A program made the position numbers and the translations under genes. From JAEUSG01 sp964590225 (GTDB taxonomy: Bacteria; Fibrobacterota; OXYB2-FULL-49-7; JAEUSG01), in contig CAZPWS010000054.1 of NCBI GenBank assembly GCA_964590225.1, positions 1 through 20,408 of the forward strand: a stretch of 20,408 bases of DNA, given 5' to 3'. Under the pieces are notes generated by a model. That model was not told the origin of the DNA. It worked only from the letters and a program-made list of their open reading frames with translations, and made no database searches. Of the stretch, positions 7,772 through 15,654 are shown one piece after another (position 1 is the stretch's first letter; every line of letters starts with the position of its first letter).

Positions 7772-8734
7772 ATGAAAAAGGCACTTCTTGTTTTACTGAA
7801 GCTTTTTGTAACTATTGCGCTGTTCATATTTCTTTTTCGGAAGCTCGGGTTTGATAACATACTTGACAGAGTGCTTTCGGTTGATATACGGCTCTTTTTG
7901 GTGGCATCTGTCGTTTTTCTTTTGAGCATGGCATTGAGCGCGCTTCAGTGGAAAATGCTGTTGAATCGTCAGGGCGTTGAGCTTTCCGGCATGGGGGCCT
8001 TTAAGCTTTATATGACGGGGCTATTTTTCAATAATTTTTTGCCCGGTGCTATGGGTGGCGATATTGTAAAGGTTTACAAACTTAAGAGTGAGCTGAAAAG
8101 GGGAAAAGAGGGGCTTGCGGCCACTTTTATCGACAGGTTTGCCGGTCTTTTTGTGCTCTGCCTGTTTGCGCTTGTTTCTGCTGTATATCTCGACATTCAT
8201 TCGAAAATTCATCTTGGTGGTAATCTATACCGTTATATTTTCGGCCTCTTTTCTCTTTTTGTTATGTCAATTGTATTTATATTCAGCCGTCGCGCTTCTG
8301 CTATTGTGTATGGAAAAGTATTTGGAAAGCTTAATCCTTTCGGATTGCGAGACAAATTGAGCGATCTTCATTCCTTTCTCTACAATTACAGGGGTAGCAA
8401 ACGGTTTTATGTAAAAATAATGGTTTTGTCAATAATTACCCAGTTTATGCGGATTACTGTACATTGGCTGGCTGCTTTGTCGATTGGATTCGCCGTTTCG
8501 CCAATTTATTTTCTGGTATTTGTACCGTTAATTGCTCTTGTTTCCTCTCTGCCTCTTTCGTTTGGCGGGCTTGGTGTGAGAGAAGGTTTGGGACAGCTTC
8601 TTTTTTCTGCGGCAGGGTATAACGGAACAATGGCGGTTGCTACGCAATTTATTGCTTCGCTGGTTGGTATATTTATTAGTCTTTTAGGAGGAGTTTTCTT
8701 TATTTTTGGGAAAAATAAAAGGATAAGGAGTTAA
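7772..8734 (+). CDS. UPF0104/LPG-synthase-TM-type membrane protein (flippase-like)
   Basis: This 320-residue protein has about seven or eight hydrophobic helices spread over its length. It carries the family's conserved loops: FFNNFLPGAMGGDIVKVYKL (85-104), DRFAGL (121-126) and, near the C-terminus, SLPLSFGGLGVREGLGQ. The family includes the membrane half of MprF (lysylphosphatidylglycerol synthase/flippase) and AglD-like proteins. Members are often found beside glycosyltransferases and are thought to flip or transfer lipid-linked substrates. The aminoacyl-transferase half of MprF is missing. The start codon directly abuts the upstream glycosyltransferase stop, so translation is probably coupled. 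Family assignment is firm; flippase activity is inferred from relatives. Confidence 0.87.
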   Translation: MKKALLVLLKLFVTIALFIFLFRKLGFDNILDRVLSVDIRLFLVASVVFLLSMALSALQWKMLLNRQGVELSGMGAFKLYMTGLFFNNFLPGAMGGDIVKVYKLKSELKRGKEGLAATFIDRFAGLFVLCLFALVSAVYLDIHSKIHLGGNLYRYIFGLFSLFVMSIVFIFSRRASAIVYGKVFGKLNPFGLRDKLSDLHSFLYNYRGSKRFYVKIMVLSIITQFMRITVHWLAALSIGFAVSPIYFLVFVPLIALVSSLPLSFGGLGVREGLGQLLFSAAGYNGTMAVATQFIASLVGIFISLLGGVFFIFGKNKRIRS

Positions 8735-8742
8735 GGGGCAAA

Positions 8743-9618
8743 ATGAAAGAATCAATCAAAAAAGCTTCAATACTGCTTGAAGCGTTACCTTACTTGCAGC
8801 AATATCGAAACCGCACATTTGTAGTAAAACTTGGCGGAAGCACTATGGAGGATGATGCTATTATAAGAGGGATTCTGAAGGACGCTCTTTTTCTTGAACA
8901 GGCCGGTATCAGGGTAATTATTGTGCATGGTGGTGGCAAGGCCATAACTGCGGCAATGGCGAAGGCAGGAATAAAGAGTGAATTTGTTGATGGATTGCGT
9001 ATTACCGACAGAAGGAGCATAGAAATTGTCGAGAAGGTTCTTGTGCATGAGATCAATCGTGGGCTTGTCAATATAATAAAAAACCTTGGCGGTACTGCAG
9101 TTGGTTTCTCTGCTGCCGATAATGGAGTCCTTCATTGCCGCAAGGAGTATGTAATAAAAGAGGAAAATGGTAAAAAGAAAAAAATTGATATCGGTTTTGT
9201 GGGCGAAATAACGGACATCTATACACATCCGATTTACCGTTTGCTTAATGTTGAGCGGATACCGGTAATTGCACCATTGGGACTTGGTCCGGATGGCATG
9301 GCATATAACATCAATGCCGATGTGGCTGCCTGCGAAATTGCCGGAAGGCTTAAGGTAGAGAAACTGATTTTTGTTACCGATGTTGACGGAATCATGAAGG
9401 GAAAGGAGCTTCTTCCCTCGCTTACAATAAGTGATGTAGAGCGGCTTATCAAGGAAGAGGTAATTACCGGCGGAATGATTCCTAAGTCAAGATCAATGAT
9501 TAAGGCATTGAAGCGGGGTGTAAATAAAACGCATATTATCAATGGTAATATCGAACATTCGCTTCTCCTAGAAATTTTTACGGGAACCGGAATCGGAACC
9601 GAACTTTATAAGGGTTAA
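8743..9618 (+). CDS. argB: Acetylglutamate kinase
   Basis: This 291-residue enzyme phosphorylates N-acetyl-L-glutamate with ATP, the second step of arginine biosynthesis. It shows the amino-acid-kinase motifs VVKLGGS (27-33), VHGGGKAI (61-68), VDGLRITD (82-89), the nucleotide-site segment FVTDVDGIM (210-218) and GGMIPK (243-248). The C-terminal EHSLLLEIFTGTGIGTEL (271-288) is diagnostic for ArgB. An N-terminal helix of about 20 residues precedes the first strand, as in hexameric, arginine-inhibited NAGKs (Thermotoga, Pseudomonas) and unlike the E. coli dimer, so feedback inhibition by arginine is likely (inference). The start at 8743 follows AAGGGG at 8733-8738. argD begins 5 bp after the stop. 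Confidence 0.97.
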   Translation: MKESIKKASILLEALPYLQQYRNRTFVVKLGGSTMEDDAIIRGILKDALFLEQAGIRVIIVHGGGKAITAAMAKAGIKSEFVDGLRITDRRSIEIVEKVLVHEINRGLVNIIKNLGGTAVGFSAADNGVLHCRKEYVIKEENGKKKKIDIGFVGEITDIYTHPIYRLLNVERIPVIAPLGLGPDGMAYNINADVAACEIAGRLKVEKLIFVTDVDGIMKGKELLPSLTISDVERLIKEEVITGGMIPKSRSMIKALKRGVNKTHIINGNIEHSLLLEIFTGTGIGTELYKG

Positions 9619-9623
9619 CTAAG

Positions 9624-10811
9624 ATGAAAAGCAGTGAAGTTATTAAGCGCGAAAAGAAATATCTGCTCCAGAATTATGCGAGGCCAGACGATTTTGTTCC
9701 TGTAAAAGGAAAGAGGGCGCAGCTCTTTGACGAAAAAGGGAAGGCATATCTTGATTTTGCCTGTGGCATAGCTGTTAATCCATTTGGCCATGCCTATAAG
9801 CCAATCCTTGATGCAATAAATAAACAGAGTAAAAAGTTTATTCATGTATCAAATCTTTACCATTACGAAGCGATGGTTAAACCGGCAGAGCTGCTTGTTA
9901 AAAATTCATGCGCCGACCGTGTCTTCTTTTGCAATAGCGGAACAGAAGCTAATGAAGCAGCGATAAAATTTGCCCGTAGATATGGTGTTAGGCGTGGTGG
10001 CAAAAAAAAGATAAAAATTATTGCTTTTAAGAACGGTTTTCACGGAAGAACATATGGAGCCCTTTCGGCTACTGCGCAGCCAAAATACCAGAAGGACTTT
10101 GGCCCAATGCTCGATGGTTTTGTTTATTGCGATTACAACGATCCAAAAGCGCTAAAAAGAGAGGCAAATAAGGGTTGTGCGGCGATTATGGTTGAGTTTC
10201 TTCAGGGAGAAGGTGGAGGATGTGGGGCAACTAACGAGTTTGTTGAAACGCTTGTTGCTCTCTCTAGAAAGCATGACATTTTAATAATTGCGGACGAAAT
10301 TCAAAGCGGCCTTGGAAGAACGGGTAAATTCTTTTGTCATGAGTGGTATGGTGTTAAACCGGATATCATTACAGTGGCTAAACCACTTGGTGGAGGCTTA
10401 CCGCTCGGAGCAACGCTTGTTGTCAATAAGGTGGCAGAACAGATCAAGGCCGGCGATCACGGAACCACCTTCGGCGGAAATCCGGTGGCTTGCGCAGTTT
10501 CGGAGGTGGTGTTGTCAAAAGTTGCAGACAAGACCTTCCTTAATGAAATTATGAAGAAAGGCAACCTTCTTGCGACGCTTCTTCGCTCCACAGATTCACA
10601 TAATGTTATCGATGTACGGGGGCGAGGTCTTTGGGTGGCTGTTGAATTAAGAGAGAAAGCAGCAGAAATAATAACAGCGATGCGAAAAAAGGGGCTTCTC
10701 ACTGTCAGGGCCGGAGAACAGTGCATCCGTTTTTTACCCCCATTAACGGTAACTAATAGAGAGATTTCCGAAGCGGTTGCTGTCTTTAGAGAGGTTCTTT
10801 CCGGATTTTAA
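9624..10811 (+). CDS. argD: Acetylornithine aminotransferase
   Basis: This 395-residue class III PLP aminotransferase interconverts N-acetylglutamate semialdehyde and N-acetylornithine, the step that follows ArgC in arginine synthesis. Visible features are NSGTEANEAAIKFAR (104-118), FHGRTYGALSAT (139-150), ADEIQSGLGRTG (223-234) with cofactor aspartate D224, the Schiff-base lysine K253 in VAKPLGGGLPLGA, and TTFGGNPVAC (281-290). Its length matches ArgD. Adjacency to argB supports this over ornithine or succinylornithine aminotransferase, although dual use in lysine synthesis is possible. No argC, argJ, argF, argG or argH is in the window. recF starts 15 bp downstream. Confidence 0.95.
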   Translation: MKSSEVIKREKKYLLQNYARPDDFVPVKGKRAQLFDEKGKAYLDFACGIAVNPFGHAYKPILDAINKQSKKFIHVSNLYHYEAMVKPAELLVKNSCADRVFFCNSGTEANEAAIKFARRYGVRRGGKKKIKIIAFKNGFHGRTYGALSATAQPKYQKDFGPMLDGFVYCDYNDPKALKREANKGCAAIMVEFLQGEGGGCGATNEFVETLVALSRKHDILIIADEIQSGLGRTGKFFCHEWYGVKPDIITVAKPLGGGLPLGATLVVNKVAEQIKAGDHGTTFGGNPVACAVSEVVLSKVADKTFLNEIMKKGNLLATLLRSTDSHNVIDVRGRGLWVAVELREKAAEIITAMRKKGLLTVRAGEQCIRFLPPLTVTNREISEAVAVFREVLSGF

Positions 10812-10826
10812 AAGGTTTTAATCGCG

Positions 10827-11888
10827 ATGGCCAGTTTTTTAAGCGTCGATCTATATAATTTTCGTAGCTGGCGTACCCTTTCGTACGAGCCGAAAAGCGG
10901 TATCTCCTTTATTGCCGGAGCAAATGGGAGCGGCAAGACTAATATCTTGGAAGCTTGCTTTTATGCTGTTATGGCGAAATCTTTCCGCCACGCGAGACTT
11001 AAAGAAATGATAATGGGCGGCGAAAAGGAATTTTCCATTCGTATAAAGGCAGAATCGCATGGAAGAACGCATGATCTGAAAGTTTCGGGTAGCGTAGCCG
11101 ACCACTCATTCTCGCTCGATGGACACCGAATTGGCTCTGTTGCCGATCTTGTTGGGCGCTTTCCGGTCATGGTTTTTTCGCCTGATGACCTTTCTATTGT
11201 TACGGGCGCCCCGATGGAACGGCGCCGTTTTATTAATATGCTATTGTCCCAGTGTAGCACATCATATTTTCGCGCGTTATTATCGTACAACAGAACACTT
11301 CATCAGCGAAATGCGGCTTTGAAGCAATTTCCTGTCAATAACGATCTCGTTGCTGTTTTACGAGATTCTCTTATAGAAACTGGAAGTGCATTGCGTTATG
11401 AGAGAAAGAGCTTCATAAAAGAGCTGTCCTGTATAGCACACACAATACTCCAATCTATTGGGGGAGAGGAAGGGGAGTTTCTATATTGGCCTGACTGTGA
11501 TAATAGTGTTGACGAAAAAGCACGCCTTCTTGAAGAGGCAAAAAATTGTGCTGTGCAGGAAGAGTTTGAAAAGACAACGCTTTTTGGCCCCCACACCGAT
11601 GATATCAAAATTAAGATATGCGATAAGGAGGCAAAGCGTTTTGGCTCAAGGGGACAAGTAAGGTCAATTGTCCTTTCGGCCAAAATTGCCGGTATAGAGT
11701 TACTCGAAAGGTACAGTGGGGAGCGTTGTATTCTGCTGATGGATGACATTTTCTCTGAATTGGACGATGGTCGGGCACGCGAGCTCTTTTTTACATTGCC
11801 AAATGAACGACAAGTATTAATAGCGTTACCATCAATACCGAACTGGATTGAAAGAAACGGTTGCAATGTCTTTAATATTGGGGTATAA
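10827..11888 (+). CDS. recF: DNA replication and repair protein RecF
   Basis: This 353-residue ABC-type ATPase helps load RecA at ssDNA gaps with RecO and RecR. Walker A is GANGSGKT (31-38) after FIAG, and the N-terminal SVDLYNFRSW (6-15) matches the family start. Further motifs are GAPMERRRFIN (127-137), FGPHTDDI (253-260), a signature motif SRGQVRSIVLSAKIA (274-288) and Walker B LLMDDIFSELD (303-313). The signature reads SRGQ where many RecFs have S-x-GQQ. RecF is usually beside dnaA, dnaN or gyrB near the origin; here it is last in an operon behind argBD. No strong terminator follows, only an AT-rich gap before the next promoter. All motifs are present and the protein should be functional. 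Confidence 0.96.
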   Translation: MASFLSVDLYNFRSWRTLSYEPKSGISFIAGANGSGKTNILEACFYAVMAKSFRHARLKEMIMGGEKEFSIRIKAESHGRTHDLKVSGSVADHSFSLDGHRIGSVADLVGRFPVMVFSPDDLSIVTGAPMERRRFINMLLSQCSTSYFRALLSYNRTLHQRNAALKQFPVNNDLVAVLRDSLIETGSALRYERKSFIKELSCIAHTILQSIGGEEGEFLYWPDCDNSVDEKARLLEEAKNCAVQEEFEKTTLFGPHTDDIKIKICDKEAKRFGSRGQVRSIVLSAKIAGIELLERYSGERCILLMDDIFSELDDGRARELFFTLPNERQVLIALPSIPNWIERNGCNVFNIGV

Positions 11889-11927
11889 TCATTGTCAATG
11901 TTTTTTATTTGTTTGCCGCCATTTGGA

Positions 11928-11957
11928 TTGACTCTATCGGCATGTTTTAGCTATAAT
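11928..11957 (+). promoter_or_regulatory. Sigma70-type promoter for the LPP20-family lipoprotein gene
   Basis: TTGACT (11928-11933) and TATAAT (11952-11957) are separated by 18 bp, close to consensus, with a predicted start near 11964. The site lies 55 bp upstream of the ATG at 12013, which has AAGGAG at 12001-12006. It separates the exported-protein set from the recF operon. Confidence 0.75.
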
Positions 11958-12012
11958 TCTAAGCCAAGGGTTAGTTTAATAAATTTGAAAACTTTTAAAA
12001 AAGGAGTGTTTT

Positions 12013-12561
12013 ATGAGATTACTGACAGTTGCAGTGGTGAGTATGGCTCTGCTGTTTGCGCAGTGTGCAAAACAGGGAGTTGCGGCACCAAAAGATGACT
12101 CAGGCATGCCCGCGTTTGTTCTTAATCCTCCATCTCAGCCTGGCAAATTATTCGGAACCGGCATTGCAAAAAAACAGAGTCCCCAGCTTGCCAAGGATAT
12201 CGCAGATTTAAATGCGAAAACTGAAATAGCCAAGATTTTAGGCCAGAAAATCAGCAATATGACCAAACAGTTCATGCAGGAAGCTGGCATAGACAATCCT
12301 GAAGCTATTGAATTTTCTCAATCGGTAACAAAGTCAATTACAGACCAAAATCTTATTGGTGTTGTTATAGAAAAAAGGGAATTCATCAATGGTACTATGT
12401 ATTCTCTCGCAGTGCTAAACCTTACAGATTCCCCTGTTAAAGAGTACATCAAGGCGCAGGTATCGAAGGCTCTCGGTTCTAAAGAGGCCCTTTATTCTGA
12501 GTTTAAGGCAAAGCAGGGTTTTGAGGCGCTTGATACAGAGCTAGATAAACTACAAAACTGA
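12013..12561 (+). CDS. LPP20-family putative outer-membrane lipoprotein
   Basis: This 182-residue protein starts with a short signal peptide (MRLLTVAVVSMALLFAQC) ending at C18, the probable lipidated cysteine. The lipobox is loose, with Q at -1, which is unusual. Residues about 45-155 fit the LPP20 domain: GTGIAKKQSPQLAKDIADLNAKTEIAKILG (48-77), then a helix and a strand-rich tail with GVVIEKREFINGTMYSLAVLNL. LPP20 is a Helicobacter pylori surface lipoprotein, and its relative FlgP is a Vibrio lipoprotein needed for flagellar stability. The ligand and mechanism are not defined for most members. It has its own promoter and terminator but is followed by two further exported proteins on the same strand. 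AAGGAG lies 6 nt before the start. Family call is good; role is unknown. Confidence 0.78.
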   Translation: MRLLTVAVVSMALLFAQCAKQGVAAPKDDSGMPAFVLNPPSQPGKLFGTGIAKKQSPQLAKDIADLNAKTEIAKILGQKISNMTKQFMQEAGIDNPEAIEFSQSVTKSITDQNLIGVVIEKREFINGTMYSLAVLNLTDSPVKEYIKAQVSKALGSKEALYSEFKAKQGFEALDTELDKLQN

Positions 12562-12579
12562 TTTTTTAAGTAAAAAATT

Positions 12580-12609
12580 AAAACCCCGCACATTTAAGCG
12601 GGGTTTTTC
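12580..12609 (+). terminator. Rho-independent terminator after the LPP20-family gene
   Basis: A 10-bp perfect stem (12580-12589 with 12598-12607) encloses an 8-nt loop. The core is ACCCCGC/GCGGGGT and the 3' arm runs into a T-tract. The 5' A-run makes it possibly bidirectional. It lies 19 bp after the stop at 12561. Confidence 0.9.
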
Positions 12610-12667
12610 GTTTCCAAATAAATGTGTAAAATGAAATTAACATAATCTAAAAGGATAGGAAGAATTT

Positions 12668-14275
12668 ATGAAAAGGGTAATGTGGTTACTTGTGGTACTA
12701 ACAGTTTGTATGGGGGTATTTGCACAGGACGATGCCGCCGCCACCGCTTCAGAAGCATCGAACAACGATGGTGCCATCCTTGAAAGCGCAGAAGCCGATG
12801 CAAACGCAGCACTTACTGAGGCTGGTAAGTATGAGAGGAAGAGTGTGACATTCATTAATGCTCTCTGGCTGATGGATGAGGCATCAAAAAAGATGACGCA
12901 GGAACAGATTGAGTACATGCTCAAGAATGTGCAGAACAAAATAACCATGCCCCGTTTTGATTATAACCCGTTGCCTGAAGCAATAACAAAAGAGTTCATT
13001 GCAAAAGCAAATGCTTCTACTGAACTTACACTTGATAACATTACAGCAATAATGGATGAAGTGGTTGTTCCAAAAGTGTTGGAAATTGTTGATCTGAATA
13101 AAGAGCTTCGTGCACAAAATTATACAAGCGAAGCGCAGAAGAACTCCTTTTATGCTACTAAAGCAAAAGAGTATGGTTTCACTGATGTAGAGCTTGCCAA
13201 AATAATGAATTCGGCTTTTATTTACATTCCGCTTGTGTCGAATTTTTCGGCAAAAGAGAACGATTACTGTGAACATCAGTGTAAAATGGGCGTTGTGTGG
13301 TATCGTATTACAACAAAAGGTGAAAAGGCAAAAGCTATCAAGGTTGTTGCCGATATGTCGAGCACGATGGGTATGGCCAAAAAGAACCGTGTTTATGGAA
13401 CTCCGGAAGGGCCGTTTACCTCTCCAAAATTTGCCTTTCGTTCGATGGTAAAAAGTGGCGCAAGGAACATTCTTGCTGCAACTCAATCAATGCCGGAATT
13501 CCGCCTCTCCGGACAGGTTGTTGAGAAGGATGAGGGGTTTGTTGGATTTGATCTTGGCAAAAATGAAGGTATCCGTGTTGACGACAAATATGATATCTGT
13601 GAGTTTGAAGAAAAAGAGGATGGCAGCATTGTTCAAACCAAAACTGGCTGGGTTTCGGTTTCAATGGTTGCTGATTCCAATAGTAAAGAGGGTTATAAGT
13701 CGAAGGCCTATATCGTTAGCGGTGATCCCATGACCGGCGCTGTTCTTTCAGAATTCCCAAGAATCCCAATTGATATTGCAATCAAGTTAAGAACCTTTCC
13801 TGGCAGTAAAACACAAAAACAGGTCTGGAATTCAACTACATATTCATATGACTCTGAAGATTCTACGACTCCTATGGGTATGGGGCTACAGCTTGATGCG
13901 CGTTATAACATTGGCCGCAACTTTGGTGTGCAGCAGCTATTTCTTGGTGTAGGCTACGGTTTTGGTAGCGAAAGTAATGGCGGCTGGGAGCTCTTTGCTG
14001 CGAAGTACTGGCGCGTTGGAGGGCCTTTTACTGTTGGACCAGAGGCTGGTTTTAGTTTGGCTACTGGTGGTGCATTCTTTGGTCTTGATGTGGGCTATGC
14101 TATTTCGCCAACTTTTAAGGCTGAGATTGGAGGTCGTTGGGACATGGGTAATGGGGGTGATGATCCATTGTATCCCGAACAGGCAGGTGTAACAATACAG
14201 GCTGGACTTATCTGGTCACCAAAATCCCTGCCATGGGATCCGTGGGATTTCTTCCGTGGTCGTATAGGGTTCTAA
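12668..14275 (+). CDS. Exported protein with FlgT-C-like segment and barrel-like C-terminus (putative outer-membrane protein)
   Basis: This 535-residue protein has a signal peptide (MKRVMWLLVVLTVCMGVFAQ, cleavage likely after Q20) and an acidic, alanine-rich mature start. Residues about 40-270 are mainly helical with no family I can name. Residues about 275-335 (GQVVEKDEGFVGFDLGKNEGIRVDDKYDICEFEE, then a K-T-GWVSVSMV strand) resemble the FlgT C-terminal beta-barrel pattern, V-x-INLG-x-x-x-GV-x-VGD. From about 395 to the end, alternating aromatic and glycine-rich strands (QLFLGVGYGFG, GPEAGFSLATGGAFFGLDVGYA) finish with RGRIGF. A terminal phenylalanine is typical of BAM-inserted outer-membrane barrels. 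AGGAAG precedes the ATG. The next exported gene begins 26 bp downstream and is probably cotranscribed. Its function is unknown. Confidence 0.72.
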   Translation: MKRVMWLLVVLTVCMGVFAQDDAAATASEASNNDGAILESAEADANAALTEAGKYERKSVTFINALWLMDEASKKMTQEQIEYMLKNVQNKITMPRFDYNPLPEAITKEFIAKANASTELTLDNITAIMDEVVVPKVLEIVDLNKELRAQNYTSEAQKNSFYATKAKEYGFTDVELAKIMNSAFIYIPLVSNFSAKENDYCEHQCKMGVVWYRITTKGEKAKAIKVVADMSSTMGMAKKNRVYGTPEGPFTSPKFAFRSMVKSGARNILAATQSMPEFRLSGQVVEKDEGFVGFDLGKNEGIRVDDKYDICEFEEKEDGSIVQTKTGWVSVSMVADSNSKEGYKSKAYIVSGDPMTGAVLSEFPRIPIDIAIKLRTFPGSKTQKQVWNSTTYSYDSEDSTTPMGMGLQLDARYNIGRNFGVQQLFLGVGYGFGSESNGGWELFAAKYWRVGGPFTVGPEAGFSLATGGAFFGLDVGYAISPTFKAEIGGRWDMGNGGDDPLYPEQAGVTIQAGLIWSPKSLPWDPWDFFRGRIGF

Positions 14276-14301
14276 GAAAATCGTTCAAAGAAAGGAAATA
14301 A

Positions 14302-15552
14302 ATGAAAAAGCTAATTTCGGTTGCAATGGCGGGGCTTCTTGCCATATCGTCTGCTTTTGCAAAAAAAGATGCAGGACCAAGCAAGCCGTTATCTAATCAG
14401 GCTGAATTTGTAGAGTCGTTCAACTCCTCCGAAGTTACCATAAAGGCAACAGGCCTTGGCGGAAAAAAAGGGTGGTTTGATAACGCAGAAAAGAATGCGT
14501 GGCTCGATGCCCGTAAAGCAGCAGTTCAATTTGTTTTGGCAGGCGGAACCGATCCCATGCTGACCAACGCAGACGCAAAGTCAAAGTTTGAGGCCATTGC
14601 TGAAGAGTTTTACGCCGGCGAAAACATTAACAAGTACATTTCATGGGAGGCAGATAAGGTTATTTCGGTCATGAAAACTGTACTTCCAAATGGCGACAAA
14701 GGGGTAAAGTTTACAAAGTTATTTCGTGTAAACAAACAGGTGTTGAGAGATGAACTTGCTGCTAAAAGCGTTCTTGTTTCTCAGGACGCGCTTGCGAGTG
14801 CGCAGGGAAACCCTATTATTATGGTAATACCGGAAACGCCTAAAGGGCAAACACCTTTGCAGGTTTTTGACTCTAATCCGCTCGCTCGGCATGCTGCTGC
14901 TGTAATCGAAAGTTATTTGACTGCACGGCAGTATGAGGTTCAGGTTCCACGGGCAGCGGAGCAGCTTAACGACATGGCCAAAATGCAGGCCGAAGTTAAG
15001 GGGGCAGAAGAGGATATTGCTTACCAGATAGCTCTTGCACTCGGGTCCGATGTTTACATTGTCTTTAATGGCAGTGTAACAAATGGCAAGGCGAGTGTAC
15101 AGGTAAAAGCCTACGAAACAACTACTGCCCGTCTTCTTGGAACAGAAACCGGTTATAGCGCAACAAGAAAGGGCGCCGCTATGGAGCCACTTGTTGAAGA
15201 GGCAATAAATGACGCTATTGACAAAGTGCTTTCGCGAGTAACGGCTTATTGGACCAAAGATCTTAATGACGGTATTCAGTATAAACTAATCTTTAATGTT
15301 ACCGGCTCATTTGATGATATTCAGGAGGTGCAGGACGCTGTTTCCGATATAATCGAAGATGCCTTTGCAAAGAACAAAGAAAATATTGCCACAGATAAGA
15401 CTATGGACTATCTTGTTTGGGCAAAAAAGGATGAATTTTCCAAGGCAAGAAGTGTCATGCGCCACATCCAGAAGCAGATGAAGGGCAAGGCGAAAGTTTC
15501 GCAGATTGTTCTTAATAAAAAGCTTATAATTGTAGGCTTGAGCGAAGAATAA
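14302..15552 (+). CDS. Periplasmic FlgT/DUF6175-like protein of unknown function
   Basis: This 416-residue protein has a clean signal peptide (MKKLISVAMAGLLAISSAFA, cleaved before KKDAG). Residues about 45-150 hold a FlgT-N/LPP20-like pattern: VTIKATGLGGKKGWFDNAEKNAWLDARKAAVQFVLAGGTDPML (45-87). Residues about 185-315 look like a TolB/CsgG-type nucleotide-binding-like fold, with NPLARHAAAVIESYLTARQYEVQVP, an ALALGSDVYIVFNGSV strand and VKAYETTTARLLGTETGY. The arrangement reminds me of DUF6175 proteins and of the FlgT N- and middle domains, by pattern only. AAAGGAA precedes the start. It shares a transcript with the barrel protein upstream and ends at a strong terminator. It may form a periplasmic or outer-membrane ring or scaffold with its two neighbours (inference). 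Confidence 0.72.
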   Translation: MKKLISVAMAGLLAISSAFAKKDAGPSKPLSNQAEFVESFNSSEVTIKATGLGGKKGWFDNAEKNAWLDARKAAVQFVLAGGTDPMLTNADAKSKFEAIAEEFYAGENINKYISWEADKVISVMKTVLPNGDKGVKFTKLFRVNKQVLRDELAAKSVLVSQDALASAQGNPIIMVIPETPKGQTPLQVFDSNPLARHAAAVIESYLTARQYEVQVPRAAEQLNDMAKMQAEVKGAEEDIAYQIALALGSDVYIVFNGSVTNGKASVQVKAYETTTARLLGTETGYSATRKGAAMEPLVEEAINDAIDKVLSRVTAYWTKDLNDGIQYKLIFNVTGSFDDIQEVQDAVSDIIEDAFAKNKENIATDKTMDYLVWAKKDEFSKARSVMRHIQKQMKGKAKVSQIVLNKKLIIVGLSEE

Positions 15553-15576
15553 TATTTTTCTCTAAGACCTGATCTT

Positions 15577-15613
15577 AAGGCGACTTTCAAAAAATGGAAG
15601 TCGCCTTTTTATT
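15577..15613 (+). terminator. Rho-independent terminator ending the exported-protein set
   Basis: A 10-bp perfect stem AAGGCGACTT/AAGTCGCCTT (15577-15586 with 15598-15607) can extend by one G-T and one C-G pair into an A-rich loop, and a T-tract follows. It faces the convergent SDR gene, whose stop is at 15655. The minus strand has no T-tract after the hairpin, so termination of the SDR transcript here is less certain. Confidence 0.9.
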
Positions 15614-15654
15614 TGTTTCAAAAATGATTTGAGCTGCGGAACCCGACTGAGAGC

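Noticed and set aside
11861..11908. Possible terminator after recF: TTGCAATG pairing with CATTGTCAA, followed by six T
   Set aside because: The stem has a bulge, a loop of about 21 nt, low GC, and its left arm lies inside recF. Too weak to call.
11892..12098. 68-codon open frame between recF and the LPP20-family gene
   Set aside because: It contains the strong promoter at 11928-11957 and overlaps the lipoprotein start out of frame, so it cannot be read from that promoter's transcript in full. No recognisable product.
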